Source: Dyella silvatica (lineage in GTDB: Bacteria; Pseudomonadota; Gammaproteobacteria; Xanthomonadales; Rhodanobacteraceae). From it: a DNA stretch of 47,681 bases. Every line of letters begins with the position of its first letter. Position 1 is the stretch's first letter. Under the pieces are notes generated by a model. The model was not told the DNA's origin, searched no databases, and worked only from the letters and a program-made list of their open reading frames with translations. Below are positions 33,600 to 42,751 of this stretch, piece by piece. Both the position numbers and the translations under genes were made by a program. The stretch lies in NCBI RefSeq assembly GCF_026283955.1, contig NZ_JAPDPE010000023.1:1-47681 (forward strand). The letters run 5' to 3'.

Positions 33600-34722
33600 G
33601 CCGGAACAGTCGATCTCAGGGATGGAGGTCGACGGCTTTCCTGCTCCATAGAGGGCCTGCTCTGTGGTGGACGGCCCTGAACTGGGCGAGGACATCCAGT
33701 GGCTGGGTAGCCACGGATCGACACCAGCACCTTGCCTTTCACTGTTCGCATCAGAGATTAACCACGCTCATGTTCATGGTGATCGGAATCGCCATGATTA
33801 AAGAGAGCGAGGTTTTACGCAGATTTCTGTACAAATGTTTAGTGAGTCGACACGGACGGCTATTTGCGTGACATGGTTTATTTTCGGATTCCTTGGCCGG
33901 TACGCCGAGGAATCCGAGCATCAACGCCATCGGCGATTCAGTCCCGATAACTCGTACTCGTAGCGGGACAGTCGTCGCCTCATCGCGGATATAGCCCTCA
34001 CTTGGCGACCTGGCTGGCGCGAAACCCGATGGATCCGACGCTGAGTTTTTTGCGTCGCAGCGTGACAGCTTGAGTCTTCAGCGCGTTAATCCGCCCCAGG
34101 GGATTTAGATCGATCCAAGTCAAGAGTGATCCTGGTCACATAGTGGCCGTGAGGGATCTGAATGACTTTGAGAGGGGCGGGGAGGGGCTAGGGACGCGCG
34201 CATCAGGCGGCGCCCGGGATGTCGCTGCTTTCCGTCAAACCGGTTGAGGGTCTGGGGAAGTCGCCGCATGAAAGCAGAAGCCGTCTGTATTCCTGTGATC
34301 GCAAGCCCACGCGCCATATGCGCGCGGGCTGTTGCCAGTGGCTGGGATAGCCGTTATGGGGCGGGCGGCAGCAGGTTCTGGCGATTCGCGCCATCCGTCG
34401 ACCGACGACTGCAACGACGGCAGCCATTGCCTTATAGCGCGCGCGTTCGCGGCTTTGGCCTCGCCCATCTGCCCGGCGCCGATGGCGCCATCGCCAGCGG
34501 CGGCCTGCTGCTTGAGCGGGGTGAGGTCTTCGCCGCCGTAGATCCAAGACCTTAAAAACAGCTATCGCCGACGCACGGAGTGGCTGTCGGCTGCTGAAAA
34601 TTTAGATCGATCCTAGTGAGAGGGAGGGGCACGCCAATAGCCATGAATCGCGCATAGCAGCAGTGATGGGGGATCACCGCGCCGACTCCTGAAGGGCGCA
34701 CATCTGAGGGGAATCAAGAAAA
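33600..34722. other. 1.1-kb stretch without a convincing gene
   Basis: Short open frames exist on both strands, but none has a ribosome site with a recognisable product. The 13-mer TTTAGATCGATCC appears at 34104-34116 and again at 34601-34613, flanking about 480 bases. The part near 33800-33900 is AT-richer than the flanks and may hold a promoter. The right edge, with GAGGGGA around 34706, is the leader of the TonB receptor. I see no transposase, tRNA or clear structured RNA. Confidence 0.55.
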
Positions 34723-37700
34723 ATGACTTACCTGCCACACGTGTTTACGCACAAGCCGTTGTACCTCGCGCTCGCCTTGGCGACCCTGTCATTTGGCGGC
34801 TGCCTGGGCATGCCCGCGGCTGCCTTTGCGCAGGCAGCTGCGCCGGCTGCCACGCCAGCGATCACAGCACCGGCAACACCGGCGCCCGATAGCGCAACGG
34901 CAAGGCCTGGCGACAAGAACAAGCCAGCCGATAAGGATAAGAAAGGAAACCCGGCCGATCCGACCAATCTGCAGGCGGTCGTCGTCACCAGCTATCGCCA
35001 GTCGATCAATCAGAACATGGAGGACAAGCGCGATTCCAACTCCATCGTCGAGGTGATCAACGCGCAGAACATCGCGCAGTTTCCCGCCAAGAACATCGCC
35101 GACGCGCTGGCGCATGTGCCCGGCGTGGTGATCACGCGCGAATCGGGCGAAGGAAAAACCGTCAGCATTCGCGGTCTTGCTCCTGAGCTGACGCTTACCG
35201 AGTTGAACGGCAACTACGTCGCCTCGGGCGATACCTCGGCGGGCCTGACGCGCTCGTTCAACTACACGCTGATGCCGGCCAATATGTTTTCGGATATCAA
35301 GCTTTACAAAAGCCTGGAAGCGCGTCTGGACGAAGGCGGCATCGGCGGCAACGTCGACCTGCGCACACGTCGTCCGCTGGAGATGAAGGCGAATGACGGC
35401 TTCGTTTCGGTCAACGGGGCGGGTTCCGACAATAGCGGCAAGATCACGCCACAGGGCTCGGCGCTGTGGTCCTGGAAAAACAAGGATGAGACCTTTGGTG
35501 TCCTGCTCGCCGGCTCATATCTGAAGCGCCGGGATGTCGATTACACCGCCAACGCGTCAAGCTGGCACTGGTGGGACAACAACTGCACCGACCACGCCAC
35601 TTGCACCTCGCAGCCGGTGGACGTGCATCACCAGCAGTATGGCAGCGCGGTGTCGCCCAACCTCGCGCTATGGCCGGGTGGCGGCGTGACCGACCAGGCC
35701 GGCAATAGCTATTCGGGCTACTGGATGCCGCAACAGTTCGCCACCAGTCAGAACCAGCTGGATCTGAAGACCAAGGGCGCTCAGGCGACTCTGCAGTTCA
35801 AGCCCAGCGACCACTTGCTGCTGACCGGCAACTACTTCCGCTTTCAGCGGCAGCAGACCCAGATCACCAATACGCTGGAAGTTCCCGAGTGGGGCTTGCC
35901 TACGGGCAGCTACGCGGACCAGCAGGGCCGGCTGCTCGCTGCCAATGGCCTGAGCTTCGACCCGTCGCACACCATCGTCACAGGAGCGAACTATGTGCTG
36001 CCGCCTGCGGGGCGTGGTTGTAACTCGCTGACCAATCCCGTCACCGGCGCGCAACGGCAAGCGGTCGATGTCTGCTCCACCGAGATACCGTGGCTTAACG
36101 GCAACTACTCGGTCGAAAAGACCACCTCGCAAACTCTCAACCTCGAAGGCGAATGGGATAGCGGCGGCAGCCTCAGCGGGTCGTTCAACCTCGGCCGTAC
36201 CTGGGCGACGGGCGGTCCCTCGGTGGAGCTGGGCATGGCCGCCAAGCCGCGCAACTTCGTCAACGGCCAATGGCTGGACGGCAGCAACGGAGCCGCCTGG
36301 ACATTGAACGGCAAGCCGACCCTGACGACCTCGCCCGATGTGCTGCGGAACATGCTGGCCGGCGGCGGGCAAGTGGATCTTGGTTCGACCGGCTCCAACA
36401 TGGTCAATACCAGCAATTCGCAGAATTTCGCCCAGCTGGATTTCAGCTGGGCCTTCGAAGACAGCTGGATGAAATCGCTGCAGTTCGGCGTGAAATACCG
36501 CGACAACCACGCCGAGCAGCAGAGCAACGAGCTGCGCTGGTATTGCAAGGGCACGACCTTGCAGTTCCAGACCTGCGATCCGAATGCGGGCCAGCTACCG
36601 GCGAGCTTCCTCATGCCGAATTCGCTGGACGGCCAAACACAGGCCTACAACGACAACGCCTTCCCGGCGATCAATTTCCCGGCCTACTACAACCACCTCA
36701 ACTCCAGCTACGACCGAGTGCTCTACAACCACCCCGAAGACAAATCCACGATCAAGGAAAAGATCTCGGCCGCCTATGTCCAGGCTAACTTCGATACCGG
36801 CACGCTGCGCGGCAACCTGGGCCTGCGCTTTGTCAGTACCCAGCAGAATCTGACCGTTGCCGATCAAATCACCACGAACAACGCGGTGTACTACCACGAC
36901 ACCGGCGGCAACATCCTGATCTGTCCGACCACCGGCGTGAACGTCGCCGGCGGTCCCTGCGCGCCCGGCGACTTCCAGTACCTGCCGCGCGAGCAGTCGG
37001 TGATCCAGACGTACTCCAATGCCTCCACCTCTAAGCGATACAACAAGCTTCTGCCGAGCTTCAATATCGCCTGGACCCTTCCGCATGACATCGTGCTGCG
37101 CGCCGCCGGGTCGCAGGCGATGTCCCGCGCCAACTACACCGACCTGGCCCAGCTCGGCAGCCTCACCAATAACACTCAGGCGTACTACAACGACCGCAAG
37201 CAGTTCGGCGCACCGCTACCCGGGTGGTACGGCAGTGGCGCCAATGCCGACCTGAAACCCTTTACCGCCACCCAGTTCGACCTGGCGGGCGAGTGGTACT
37301 ACGCGCCCGAGGCGGTGGTCGGCGTGGACCTGTTCCAGAAGAAGGTGAAGAACTTCGTCGTGCCGGTCACCGTCAACAACATTGACGTGAACGTCGGTGG
37401 CACGCAGCAGAACTTCATGCAGTACAGCACCAATGCCAATGGCCGCTCGGGCACATCCAAGGGGGTGGAGATCTACACCCAGCACACCTTTAAGACCGGC
37501 TTTGGCTATATCGCCAACTACACGCTCAACAAAACCAACGAAACCCCCGTCACGCTTGGCGATACACAGGTGGGCAAGTCGGAGTTGATCGGCAGCGCCA
37601 AATTCGCGGCCAACCTTTCGTTGTTCTATGAAAAGAATGGATTGCTGCTGCGCGCCACCAGCAACTGGACGGGCCGGACCATGCAAGGGCTGTCGTCGGG

Positions 37701-37917
37701 TCTGCCGATCTACACCGAGCCCTATCACCAGCTTGATCTGAACGGTGACTACGAGTTCAACAAGCACATGATGGTGACCGCGTCGATCATCAACCTGACG
37801 CGCTCCACGCCTCATCAATATCTGGGCGGCGATACGACGGCGCGGCTGTACCTGCTCGAATATGCCGGACGTCAGTACTACGTGGGCTTTACCTACAAGT
37901 TCGGCGATGGTGGTTGA
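34723..37917 (+). CDS. TonB-dependent receptor, carbohydrate-uptake type
   Basis: 1064 residues from ATG 34723, with a GA-rich Shine-Dalgarno upstream. Signal region LYLALALATLSFGGCLGMPAAAFA, then an Ala/Pro/Lys linker (ATPAITAPATPAPD, KNKPADKDKKG). Plug domain from about residue 85: LQAVVVTSYRQSINQNMEDK, NAQNIAQFPAKNIADALAHV, PGVVITRESGEGKTVSIRG, GGIGGNVDLRTRRPLEM. This is the plug style of the large receptors of Xanthomonads and Caulobacter that bring in oligosaccharides. The rest is a 22-strand barrel ending in YYVGFTYKF. Energised by TonB-ExbBD, it would import a glycan fragment too large for porins. The GH92 mannosidase follows directly, so a mannose-containing glycan is the likely cargo. 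Confidence 0.92.
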   Translation: MTYLPHVFTHKPLYLALALATLSFGGCLGMPAAAFAQAAAPAATPAITAPATPAPDSATARPGDKNKPADKDKKGNPADPTNLQAVVVTSYRQSINQNMEDKRDSNSIVEVINAQNIAQFPAKNIADALAHVPGVVITRESGEGKTVSIRGLAPELTLTELNGNYVASGDTSAGLTRSFNYTLMPANMFSDIKLYKSLEARLDEGGIGGNVDLRTRRPLEMKANDGFVSVNGAGSDNSGKITPQGSALWSWKNKDETFGVLLAGSYLKRRDVDYTANASSWHWWDNNCTDHATCTSQPVDVHHQQYGSAVSPNLALWPGGGVTDQAGNSYSGYWMPQQFATSQNQLDLKTKGAQATLQFKPSDHLLLTGNYFRFQRQQTQITNTLEVPEWGLPTGSYADQQGRLLAANGLSFDPSHTIVTGANYVLPPAGRGCNSLTNPVTGAQRQAVDVCSTEIPWLNGNYSVEKTTSQTLNLEGEWDSGGSLSGSFNLGRTWATGGPSVELGMAAKPRNFVNGQWLDGSNGAAWTLNGKPTLTTSPDVLRNMLAGGGQVDLGSTGSNMVNTSNSQNFAQLDFSWAFEDSWMKSLQFGVKYRDNHAEQQSNELRWYCKGTTLQFQTCDPNAGQLPASFLMPNSLDGQTQAYNDNAFPAINFPAYYNHLNSSYDRVLYNHPEDKSTIKEKISAAYVQANFDTGTLRGNLGLRFVSTQQNLTVADQITTNNAVYYHDTGGNILICPTTGVNVAGGPCAPGDFQYLPREQSVIQTYSNASTSKRYNKLLPSFNIAWTLPHDIVLRAAGSQAMSRANYTDLAQLGSLTNNTQAYYNDRKQFGAPLPGWYGSGANADLKPFTATQFDLAGEWYYAPEAVVGVDLFQKKVKNFVVPVTVNNIDVNVGGTQQNFMQYSTNANGRSGTSKGVEIYTQHTFKTGFGYIANYTLNKTNETPVTLGDTQVGKSELIGSAKFAANLSLFYEKNGLLLRATSNWTGRTMQGLSSGLPIYTEPYHQLDLNGDYEFNKHMMVTASIINLTRSTPHQYLGGDTTARLYLLEYAGRQYYVGFTYKFGDGG

Positions 37918-38051
37918 AGACCGTGCTGACGGGGCCGGGCTTTGTGCTCGACCCCGTGACCGATCTGCCGTTCGCGTTTGCTCTTCCTGCGGGTCTCCTG
38001 CTTGCCGCAACGCAGAGCGACGGTCGTCTTCATTGCTCCCAGGCCAAGCCC

Positions 38052-40448
38052 ATGAACTCAGCGCTTACACCTCTATGCCGTCGCGGCTTATCGAGCCGGC
38101 CCGCGGTTGTTGCCCTAGCCCTGGCGATCGCGGCGCTGGGAAGTATCGCCGCGGGTCATGCCAAGCCTGTCGATACGCTTGCGCCCGCGAAGCCAGCCGT
38201 CGATCAGGCCAACCCGCTAGTCGGTACCGCGCCGTTGGACCGGCAGGCACTGATCGGCAACGCACCACCGCCGGGCGAGCCTCTGTATTCAGGCATGACA
38301 TCGCCCGGCGCAAGCCTGCCGCAAAGCGCGACCGAAGCCGCGCCGGTCAACGTCAATGCCGATCTCAGCTATCCCACCGGCGTCCCTGTCTCCTATGGCT
38401 ATGGCCGTCCGACGATGATCGGTTTTACTGGTGGCGGTGCGACCTACGGCGCTCGCGCGGCACCGATGCTCATGCCGGTAGTGGGCGACTGGACCGTGCC
38501 GCCGGACTATACGCAGTCGATTTACGACAAGGCGAGCGAGCAGGCCTCGCCGGGCTATTACGCAGTAACCCTCGATAGCTTCCGCACCCGGGTCGAGCTG
38601 ACCGCAGCGCAGTGGACCAGCCTGATGCGCTTTACCTTTCAGGCCAGCCATCGATCGAATGTGATCGTCAATCTGCGCCGCGCGGGCGGCAATGTGGAAG
38701 TGGTGGGCGACCGCATCCTGCGCGGAGTCTCCACAGGGGCGGCCGATGAGGACGATGCGGGCGGCTCCTGGTTTGTCGCCGAGTTCTCGCGGCCGTTTGC
38801 CGGCTTTGGCACTTTCCACGCGAATCGGAACGACAACAGCGAAGGGCTTGGCGACGAAGACGTGCAGGCCGGCCGACGCAAGGTGTCCGGCCATTACGCC
38901 GGTGCTTACGTCACCTTTGACACCAAGGCTGGCGAGCAGGTGCTGGTGCGGATCGCCCACGGCCACAGTGCCGACGAGGCCGAGCAGCGCTTGCGTGCCG
39001 ATGACAACGGCTGGGATTTTGAGCGTATGCATGCCAGGGCACGTGCGGCCTGGGCGCAACTGTTCGATCGCGTCGAAGTGAGCGGCGGCACGCCGAAGCA
39101 ACGCATGTTGTTCTACTCGACGCTGTACCACGCCTTCGCCAGCCCGCGTCTGGTCGCACGCAAGGGCGAGCGCATCATTGGCGCGGATGGCCGCGAGCAG
39201 ATGGCCGCCTACGACCGCTACGGGCCGGTGCCTTTCTGGGATACCGGCCGCAACCAGATCACCTTGCTGATGCTGCTTGAGCCGGAGGTCGTGCAGGACA
39301 TCATGCGTTCCGAGCTGGACCGCGCGCGCGAACACGGCTACATGGACACCTCGTTCCATGGCGATCATGCCGTGTTCCTCTACGATGGCGCGTGGCAGCG
39401 CGGTATTCCATTCGACTACGCCGCTGCGTACGAGTATCTGCGCAAGAACGCGACCGATCCTCACGGGCCGCGCGGTTACCTCGCCGAATACATGAAGAGC
39501 GGCTGGATCTCTGACATCGTTCCCGCGGGGAATCCCAGCCCGCCTTATGCGGGCGGCAAGGCGGGCGTCGCCACCACGCTTGAATACGCCTGGGACGACT
39601 ACGCGCTGGCCGATGTCGCGCGCCGGCTCGGCAAGACCGACGACGCGCACATGTTCATGCGCCGCGCGGCGAACTACCGCAAGGTATTCGATCCGTCAGT
39701 GGGCTTCTTCCGTGGCCGCAGCGAAGACGGCCAGTGGATGTCGCCGTTCGATCCGGGTGAGCCGTACTACAACTTCATGATGAAGGAAGCCTCCGGCTGG
39801 TCCACGCTGTGGCTGGTGCCGCATGACGTGCAGGGCTTGATGAATCTGCTTGGTGGGCGCGAAGCGTTCAATACCAAGCTCGATGCCTTCTTCACTACGC
39901 CTTACACGGCCAAGGGCATCTGCCGCGACTGCACCGGCCTGATCGGGCAATACGTGCATGGCAATCAGCCAGATCAGCAGGCGGCCTATCTGTATGCCTG
40001 GAGCGGCCAGCCCTGGAAGACCCAGGCGCTGACCCGTCGCATTCTCGCCGAGCTGTATGGCAGCGATGCCAGCGGCTACGGCTTTCCCGGCATGGACGAC
40101 CAGGGCTCGACCTCGTCCTGGTATGTGCTCAGCGCCATGGGCTTTTATCCGGTCGATCCGTCCAGCCCCGATTACATCATCGGCAGTCCAATCTTCGACC
40201 AGGTTCGCCTGCGCATGGGCAACGGCAAAATCTTCCAGATCGTCGCGCGCAATAACTCGGCCGAGAACATCTACATTCAGTCCGCCACGCTCGACGGCAA
40301 GCGCTGGAGCAAACCCTGGTTTAGCCATGCCGACATCGCCAACGGTGCCACGCTGGTGCTCACCATGGGGCCCGAGCCCAACAAGGCCTGGGGTACCGAC
40401 GCGAACGATGCGCCGCCTTCCATGTCGGCTGCGGGCGAAAGCCATTGA
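38052..40448 (+). CDS. GH92 alpha-mannosidase, exported
   Basis: The frame is open from 37914, but ATG 38052 (MNSALTPLCRRG) begins a signal peptide (VVALALAIAALGSIAAGHA) and is preferred: 798 residues. GH92 enzymes are calcium-dependent exo-alpha-mannosidases that trim mannose from N-glycans and yeast mannan. Family motifs: DQANPLVGT near the start, FWDTGRNQITLL in the (alpha/alpha)6 barrel, FFRGRSEDGQWMSPFDP, KEASGWSTLWLVPHDVQGL (candidate catalytic Glu), GNQPDQQAAYLYAWSGQPWKT, and GFPGMDDQGSTSSWYVLSA with the paired Asp residues. It is a periplasmic or outer-membrane enzyme. It starts 134 bases after the receptor stop on the same strand, consistent with one glycan-use operon. Confidence 0.92.
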   Translation: MNSALTPLCRRGLSSRPAVVALALAIAALGSIAAGHAKPVDTLAPAKPAVDQANPLVGTAPLDRQALIGNAPPPGEPLYSGMTSPGASLPQSATEAAPVNVNADLSYPTGVPVSYGYGRPTMIGFTGGGATYGARAAPMLMPVVGDWTVPPDYTQSIYDKASEQASPGYYAVTLDSFRTRVELTAAQWTSLMRFTFQASHRSNVIVNLRRAGGNVEVVGDRILRGVSTGAADEDDAGGSWFVAEFSRPFAGFGTFHANRNDNSEGLGDEDVQAGRRKVSGHYAGAYVTFDTKAGEQVLVRIAHGHSADEAEQRLRADDNGWDFERMHARARAAWAQLFDRVEVSGGTPKQRMLFYSTLYHAFASPRLVARKGERIIGADGREQMAAYDRYGPVPFWDTGRNQITLLMLLEPEVVQDIMRSELDRAREHGYMDTSFHGDHAVFLYDGAWQRGIPFDYAAAYEYLRKNATDPHGPRGYLAEYMKSGWISDIVPAGNPSPPYAGGKAGVATTLEYAWDDYALADVARRLGKTDDAHMFMRRAANYRKVFDPSVGFFRGRSEDGQWMSPFDPGEPYYNFMMKEASGWSTLWLVPHDVQGLMNLLGGREAFNTKLDAFFTTPYTAKGICRDCTGLIGQYVHGNQPDQQAAYLYAWSGQPWKTQALTRRILAELYGSDASGYGFPGMDDQGSTSSWYVLSAMGFYPVDPSSPDYIIGSPIFDQVRLRMGNGKIFQIVARNNSAENIYIQSATLDGKRWSKPWFSHADIANGATLVLTMGPEPNKAWGTDANDAPPSMSAAGESH

Positions 40449-40516
40449 GGCATGGCGTATGACGAACAGCATCAAGGCAGGCAGCGCAGTCACGTGGATG
40501 GGCATGGTCTTGGCTG

Positions 40517-40829
40517 ATGGCGGTGGCGCGCGGACTATTCCGGGACGCGCCGATCGTGATCTGCGATGAGCCTTCGTCGTTCTTAGACGCCAAGTCGGAG
40601 TTCGCGGTGTACGAGTCGCTTGGCAAGCTCGCCAAAGACAAGGCCGTGGTTTTGATGACTCACCGGCTGGCCAGCGTGCGCAACGCGGATGTGACTTTTT
40701 GTCGAGAGTGGCTCGGTGGTAGAGCAGGGCAGGCACGCGCAATTGCTGGGCCTGGAAGGTCGCTACGCCGAGCTATACGCGCTGCAATCGCGCCTGCATG
40801 GGTGGGAGCATCCCTTGTCGGGCTCATAA
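40517..40829 (+). pseudogene. ABC-transporter ATPase, C-terminal remnant
   Basis: The fragment begins at AVARGLFRDAPIVICDEPSS, which holds the Walker B region and following loop of an ABC ATPase, then LDAKSEFAVYESLGKLAKD and VVLMTHRLASVRNAD with the switch His. Everything upstream (Walker A, signature motif, membrane domain) is missing. Near 40695-40701, at a run of five T, the frame shifts; the other frame continues VEQGRHAQLLGLEGRYAELY and stops at 40827-40829. The style matches the nucleotide-binding end of exporter-type half transporters. It lies directly after the GH92 gene and cannot be functional. Confidence 0.8.
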
Positions 40830-41171
40830 AAACAGCCGGGCAAGCTCTCTTTCGATGGGGCCATTTTCAATGGCGTATTTTTTTCGTCATTTTTAGCCGA
40901 TTTCGGTTGACACCCATGCATCCCCATGGGTACCTTGCGCACGCCACGGGGCAGGGCCCCTGGTACTTCTTCAGATAATCAAACAGTGAGAAATGGACAG
41001 TTACCCTCCTAGTCGATGCGCCGGCCTCGAATGCATGCATTCGGTGTTGGCGCGCCATATATCCAGAGCAGACCTCAGCGGCAATCGCCTGCGGTTCGCC
41101 GGTACTTTCCACGACTAGGAAAGTCCGGCTCACCTCATCGCGCTGCCACTGGCGTTTTGATGAGGTGAGTC
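40830..41171. other. Intergenic stretch after the ABC remnant
   Basis: About 340 bases with no supported gene. It contains an AT-rich run near 40873-40900 (TTTTTTTCGTCATTTTTAG) and short palindromic words such as CCCATGCATCCCCATGGG (40914-40931, imperfect). The AT-rich part may be a promoter or terminator remnant. GAGGTGAG at the right edge is the ribosome site of the next small gene. Confidence 0.4.
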
Positions 41172-41492
41172 ATGAATAACCTGCATTTGCATGCAGTTCG
41201 CCGCCATGCGGCCAACACGTTTCGTCGTCGCAAGGCATCGAATGGCGCATCGAGCCGTTCGTATCGTGCCGTAGCCGTCTCCATGCCGCGCGGCGATGCC
41301 GCCTTGCCGCTGCGCGCCCAATGGTTCCGCCATCCGCTATCCGGCGCGCTGGAATGCCGCTGGGTTCCGCTGGAAACGGCGCGGCGAGCCCATCCACGGC
41401 AGATCGCGCGCATCCCCTCGATGATCCGCATGCATCGGCGCGCGCGTCGCGTCAGTATGCGTCCCCCTTTGTGCAAGCACGGCCATGGATAG
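41172..41492 (+). CDS. Small basic hypothetical protein
   Basis: ATG 41172 is preceded at good distance by GATGAGGTGAG. The 106-residue product is very rich in Arg and His (RRHAANTFRRRKASNGASSR, RMHRRARRVSMRPP), with a central stretch LPLRAQWFRHPLSGALECRW. No signal, membrane segment or known fold is evident. The good ribosome site and a sensible position before the AdoMet-decarboxylase-like gene are the only support. A basic product of this kind can also arise by chance in GC-rich DNA. Confidence 0.4.
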   Translation: MNNLHLHAVRRHAANTFRRRKASNGASSRSYRAVAVSMPRGDAALPLRAQWFRHPLSGALECRWVPLETARRAHPRQIARIPSMIRMHRRARRVSMRPPLCKHGHG

Positions 41493-41943
41493 CGATATGC
41501 GCCCTCCGCCATCTAGTAGCGATAGCGACCTTTACACCCTTCGGCGTAACACGCCGACCGTGTGGACGCACGCGCGATGCAGCTTGCACAAGTCATCATG
41601 ACTTAAGGCCGGTTCGCGTCCGTGGCGCCCCATGCGGCGACCATCAGGACCGAATCATGCAGTTCCCATCTTTTTTGCAGCACAGCCGTCATCCTGTGCA
41701 TACGCCCGACCGGTTGCTCAACGCGTATCTCGCGTGCCGGACGCCGATCCGATCGTCTTCGCCTGGACTCGCGATTAGCTTATGGCGTGCGTCGATAGCC
41801 AGCCTGCGCGCAACCCGTCGATGGATATCCCAGCGCTGACGCGCTGAGCCGATAGCCCGCGCCTTGGCCATCCGCTGGGCGGGCGAGACTTTCCATGCAG
41901 TGCCGGCGCCATAGACGCCGGTACTCAACCGCGAAGACATTTT
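41493..41943. other. Intergenic stretch with one doubtful 60-codon frame
   Basis: An ATG at 41657 opens 60 codons (MQFPSFLQHSRHPVHTPDRL onward) to a stop at 41839, but it lacks a clear ribosome site and resembles nothing I know, so it is not called. The rest of the 450 bases shows no gene. The leader of the next gene lies at its right end. Confidence 0.4.
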
Positions 41944-42393
41944 ATGAAGAGCATCCATTTTGTAGGCGAATGGTTCGAGTGCCGCGCGCCCGCGGGCGTG
42001 CTGGCTGATCCGCAGGCGATTCAGGCGCGTTGCATGCAATACATCGCCGGTCGCCATCTACCGATCAGCTATGCGCACTTCACCACCTCGGCCAGCGACG
42101 GTGTCATCGGCGCCATGACGGGCAAGGGCATTCACCTGGTGCTGCGGACCTTTCCGCGCGACAACACCGTGATTGCCGATTTACATGCCGATCAGGAAGA
42201 GGCTGCGGAAATCAGTGCCGCCATGCGCGTTTTCGATAGCTTGCGCGACGAGTTTCGCCCTATGCGCGCACTTCTGCATCGCGTGCAGCCATGTGGCCAG
42301 GCGCTGGTTGGCGCAACGCTTCCCGGTCAGGGGCGCACGCCGCGCGCGCCGACCGAGGTGCTGATGTCGACGCCGCTAAGGCGCGTGGGCTAA
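41944..42393 (+). CDS. AdoMet-decarboxylase-like protein without the cleavage serine
   Basis: 149 residues from ATG 41944. The overall pattern resembles the small bacterial S-adenosylmethionine decarboxylases (SpeD/SpeH): an N-terminal strand MKSIHFVGEWFECRA, a helix DPQAIQARCMQYIAG, then ISYAHFTTSASDGVIGAMTG and GIHLVLRTFPRDNTVIADLH. In active enzymes the last segment is led by Ser-His in ESHxSIHTWPE, and the Ser becomes the pyruvoyl group. Here the matching residues appear to be Gly-Ile, so self-cleavage should not occur. It may be a regulatory or inactive relative, or the family assignment may be wrong. No spermidine synthase gene is nearby. Confidence 0.5.
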   Translation: MKSIHFVGEWFECRAPAGVLADPQAIQARCMQYIAGRHLPISYAHFTTSASDGVIGAMTGKGIHLVLRTFPRDNTVIADLHADQEEAAEISAAMRVFDSLRDEFRPMRALLHRVQPCGQALVGATLPGQGRTPRAPTEVLMSTPLRRVG

Positions 42394-42751
42394 TCGCATA
42401 AGACCACTGAGGGCTCACATTACTTCCAAGTCTTTTAACTGCCAACCACGGATCAGTACGCGCTGATCGCCACCGTGCCGGAGCGAGCAGCCGCCAGGAC
42501 ACGGCAACACCCACCCATACCGCGGTCACGCACCGCTCCGATCAGCTAGCGCTTGCGCGCTTGCTGCAGGGAGCGTTGCGTCCGAGATCTTGAGAACAGC
42601 AGCAAAGAGGTCGAATCGTTGCCCGGACGATCCACCTTCCTTCCAACGAGAGAGCCCGATGCCACATGCAGACTTGATCCGAGGCGCAGCTGCATTTCCC
42701 TTTCTTCGCACCCGTGTGCGGCGCCTTTTCTGAAAATGCCTGGATTTACCC
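42394..42751. other. Intergenic leader of the second TonB receptor
   Basis: About 360 bases with no supported gene. The short frames crossing it are read on both strands without ribosome sites. It should contain the promoter of the receptor at 42752, but I cannot identify a clear Fur box or other operator by eye. Confidence 0.4.

Noticed and set aside
33539-33751. Minus-strand frame containing KGKVLVSIRGYPATGCPRP, considered as a transposase or recombinase fragment
   Set aside because: No catalytic motif or inverted ends could be found, and it overlaps the 3' end of the TPR-like gene.
34244-34555. Open frame of 103 codons in the empty stretch
   Set aside because: No ribosome site, chance-like composition, and overlapping frames of similar length on both strands.
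40690-40705. Programmed slippage at the T run of the ABC fragment
   Set aside because: The gene already lacks its first two thirds, so it is a decaying remnant and the indel needs no function.
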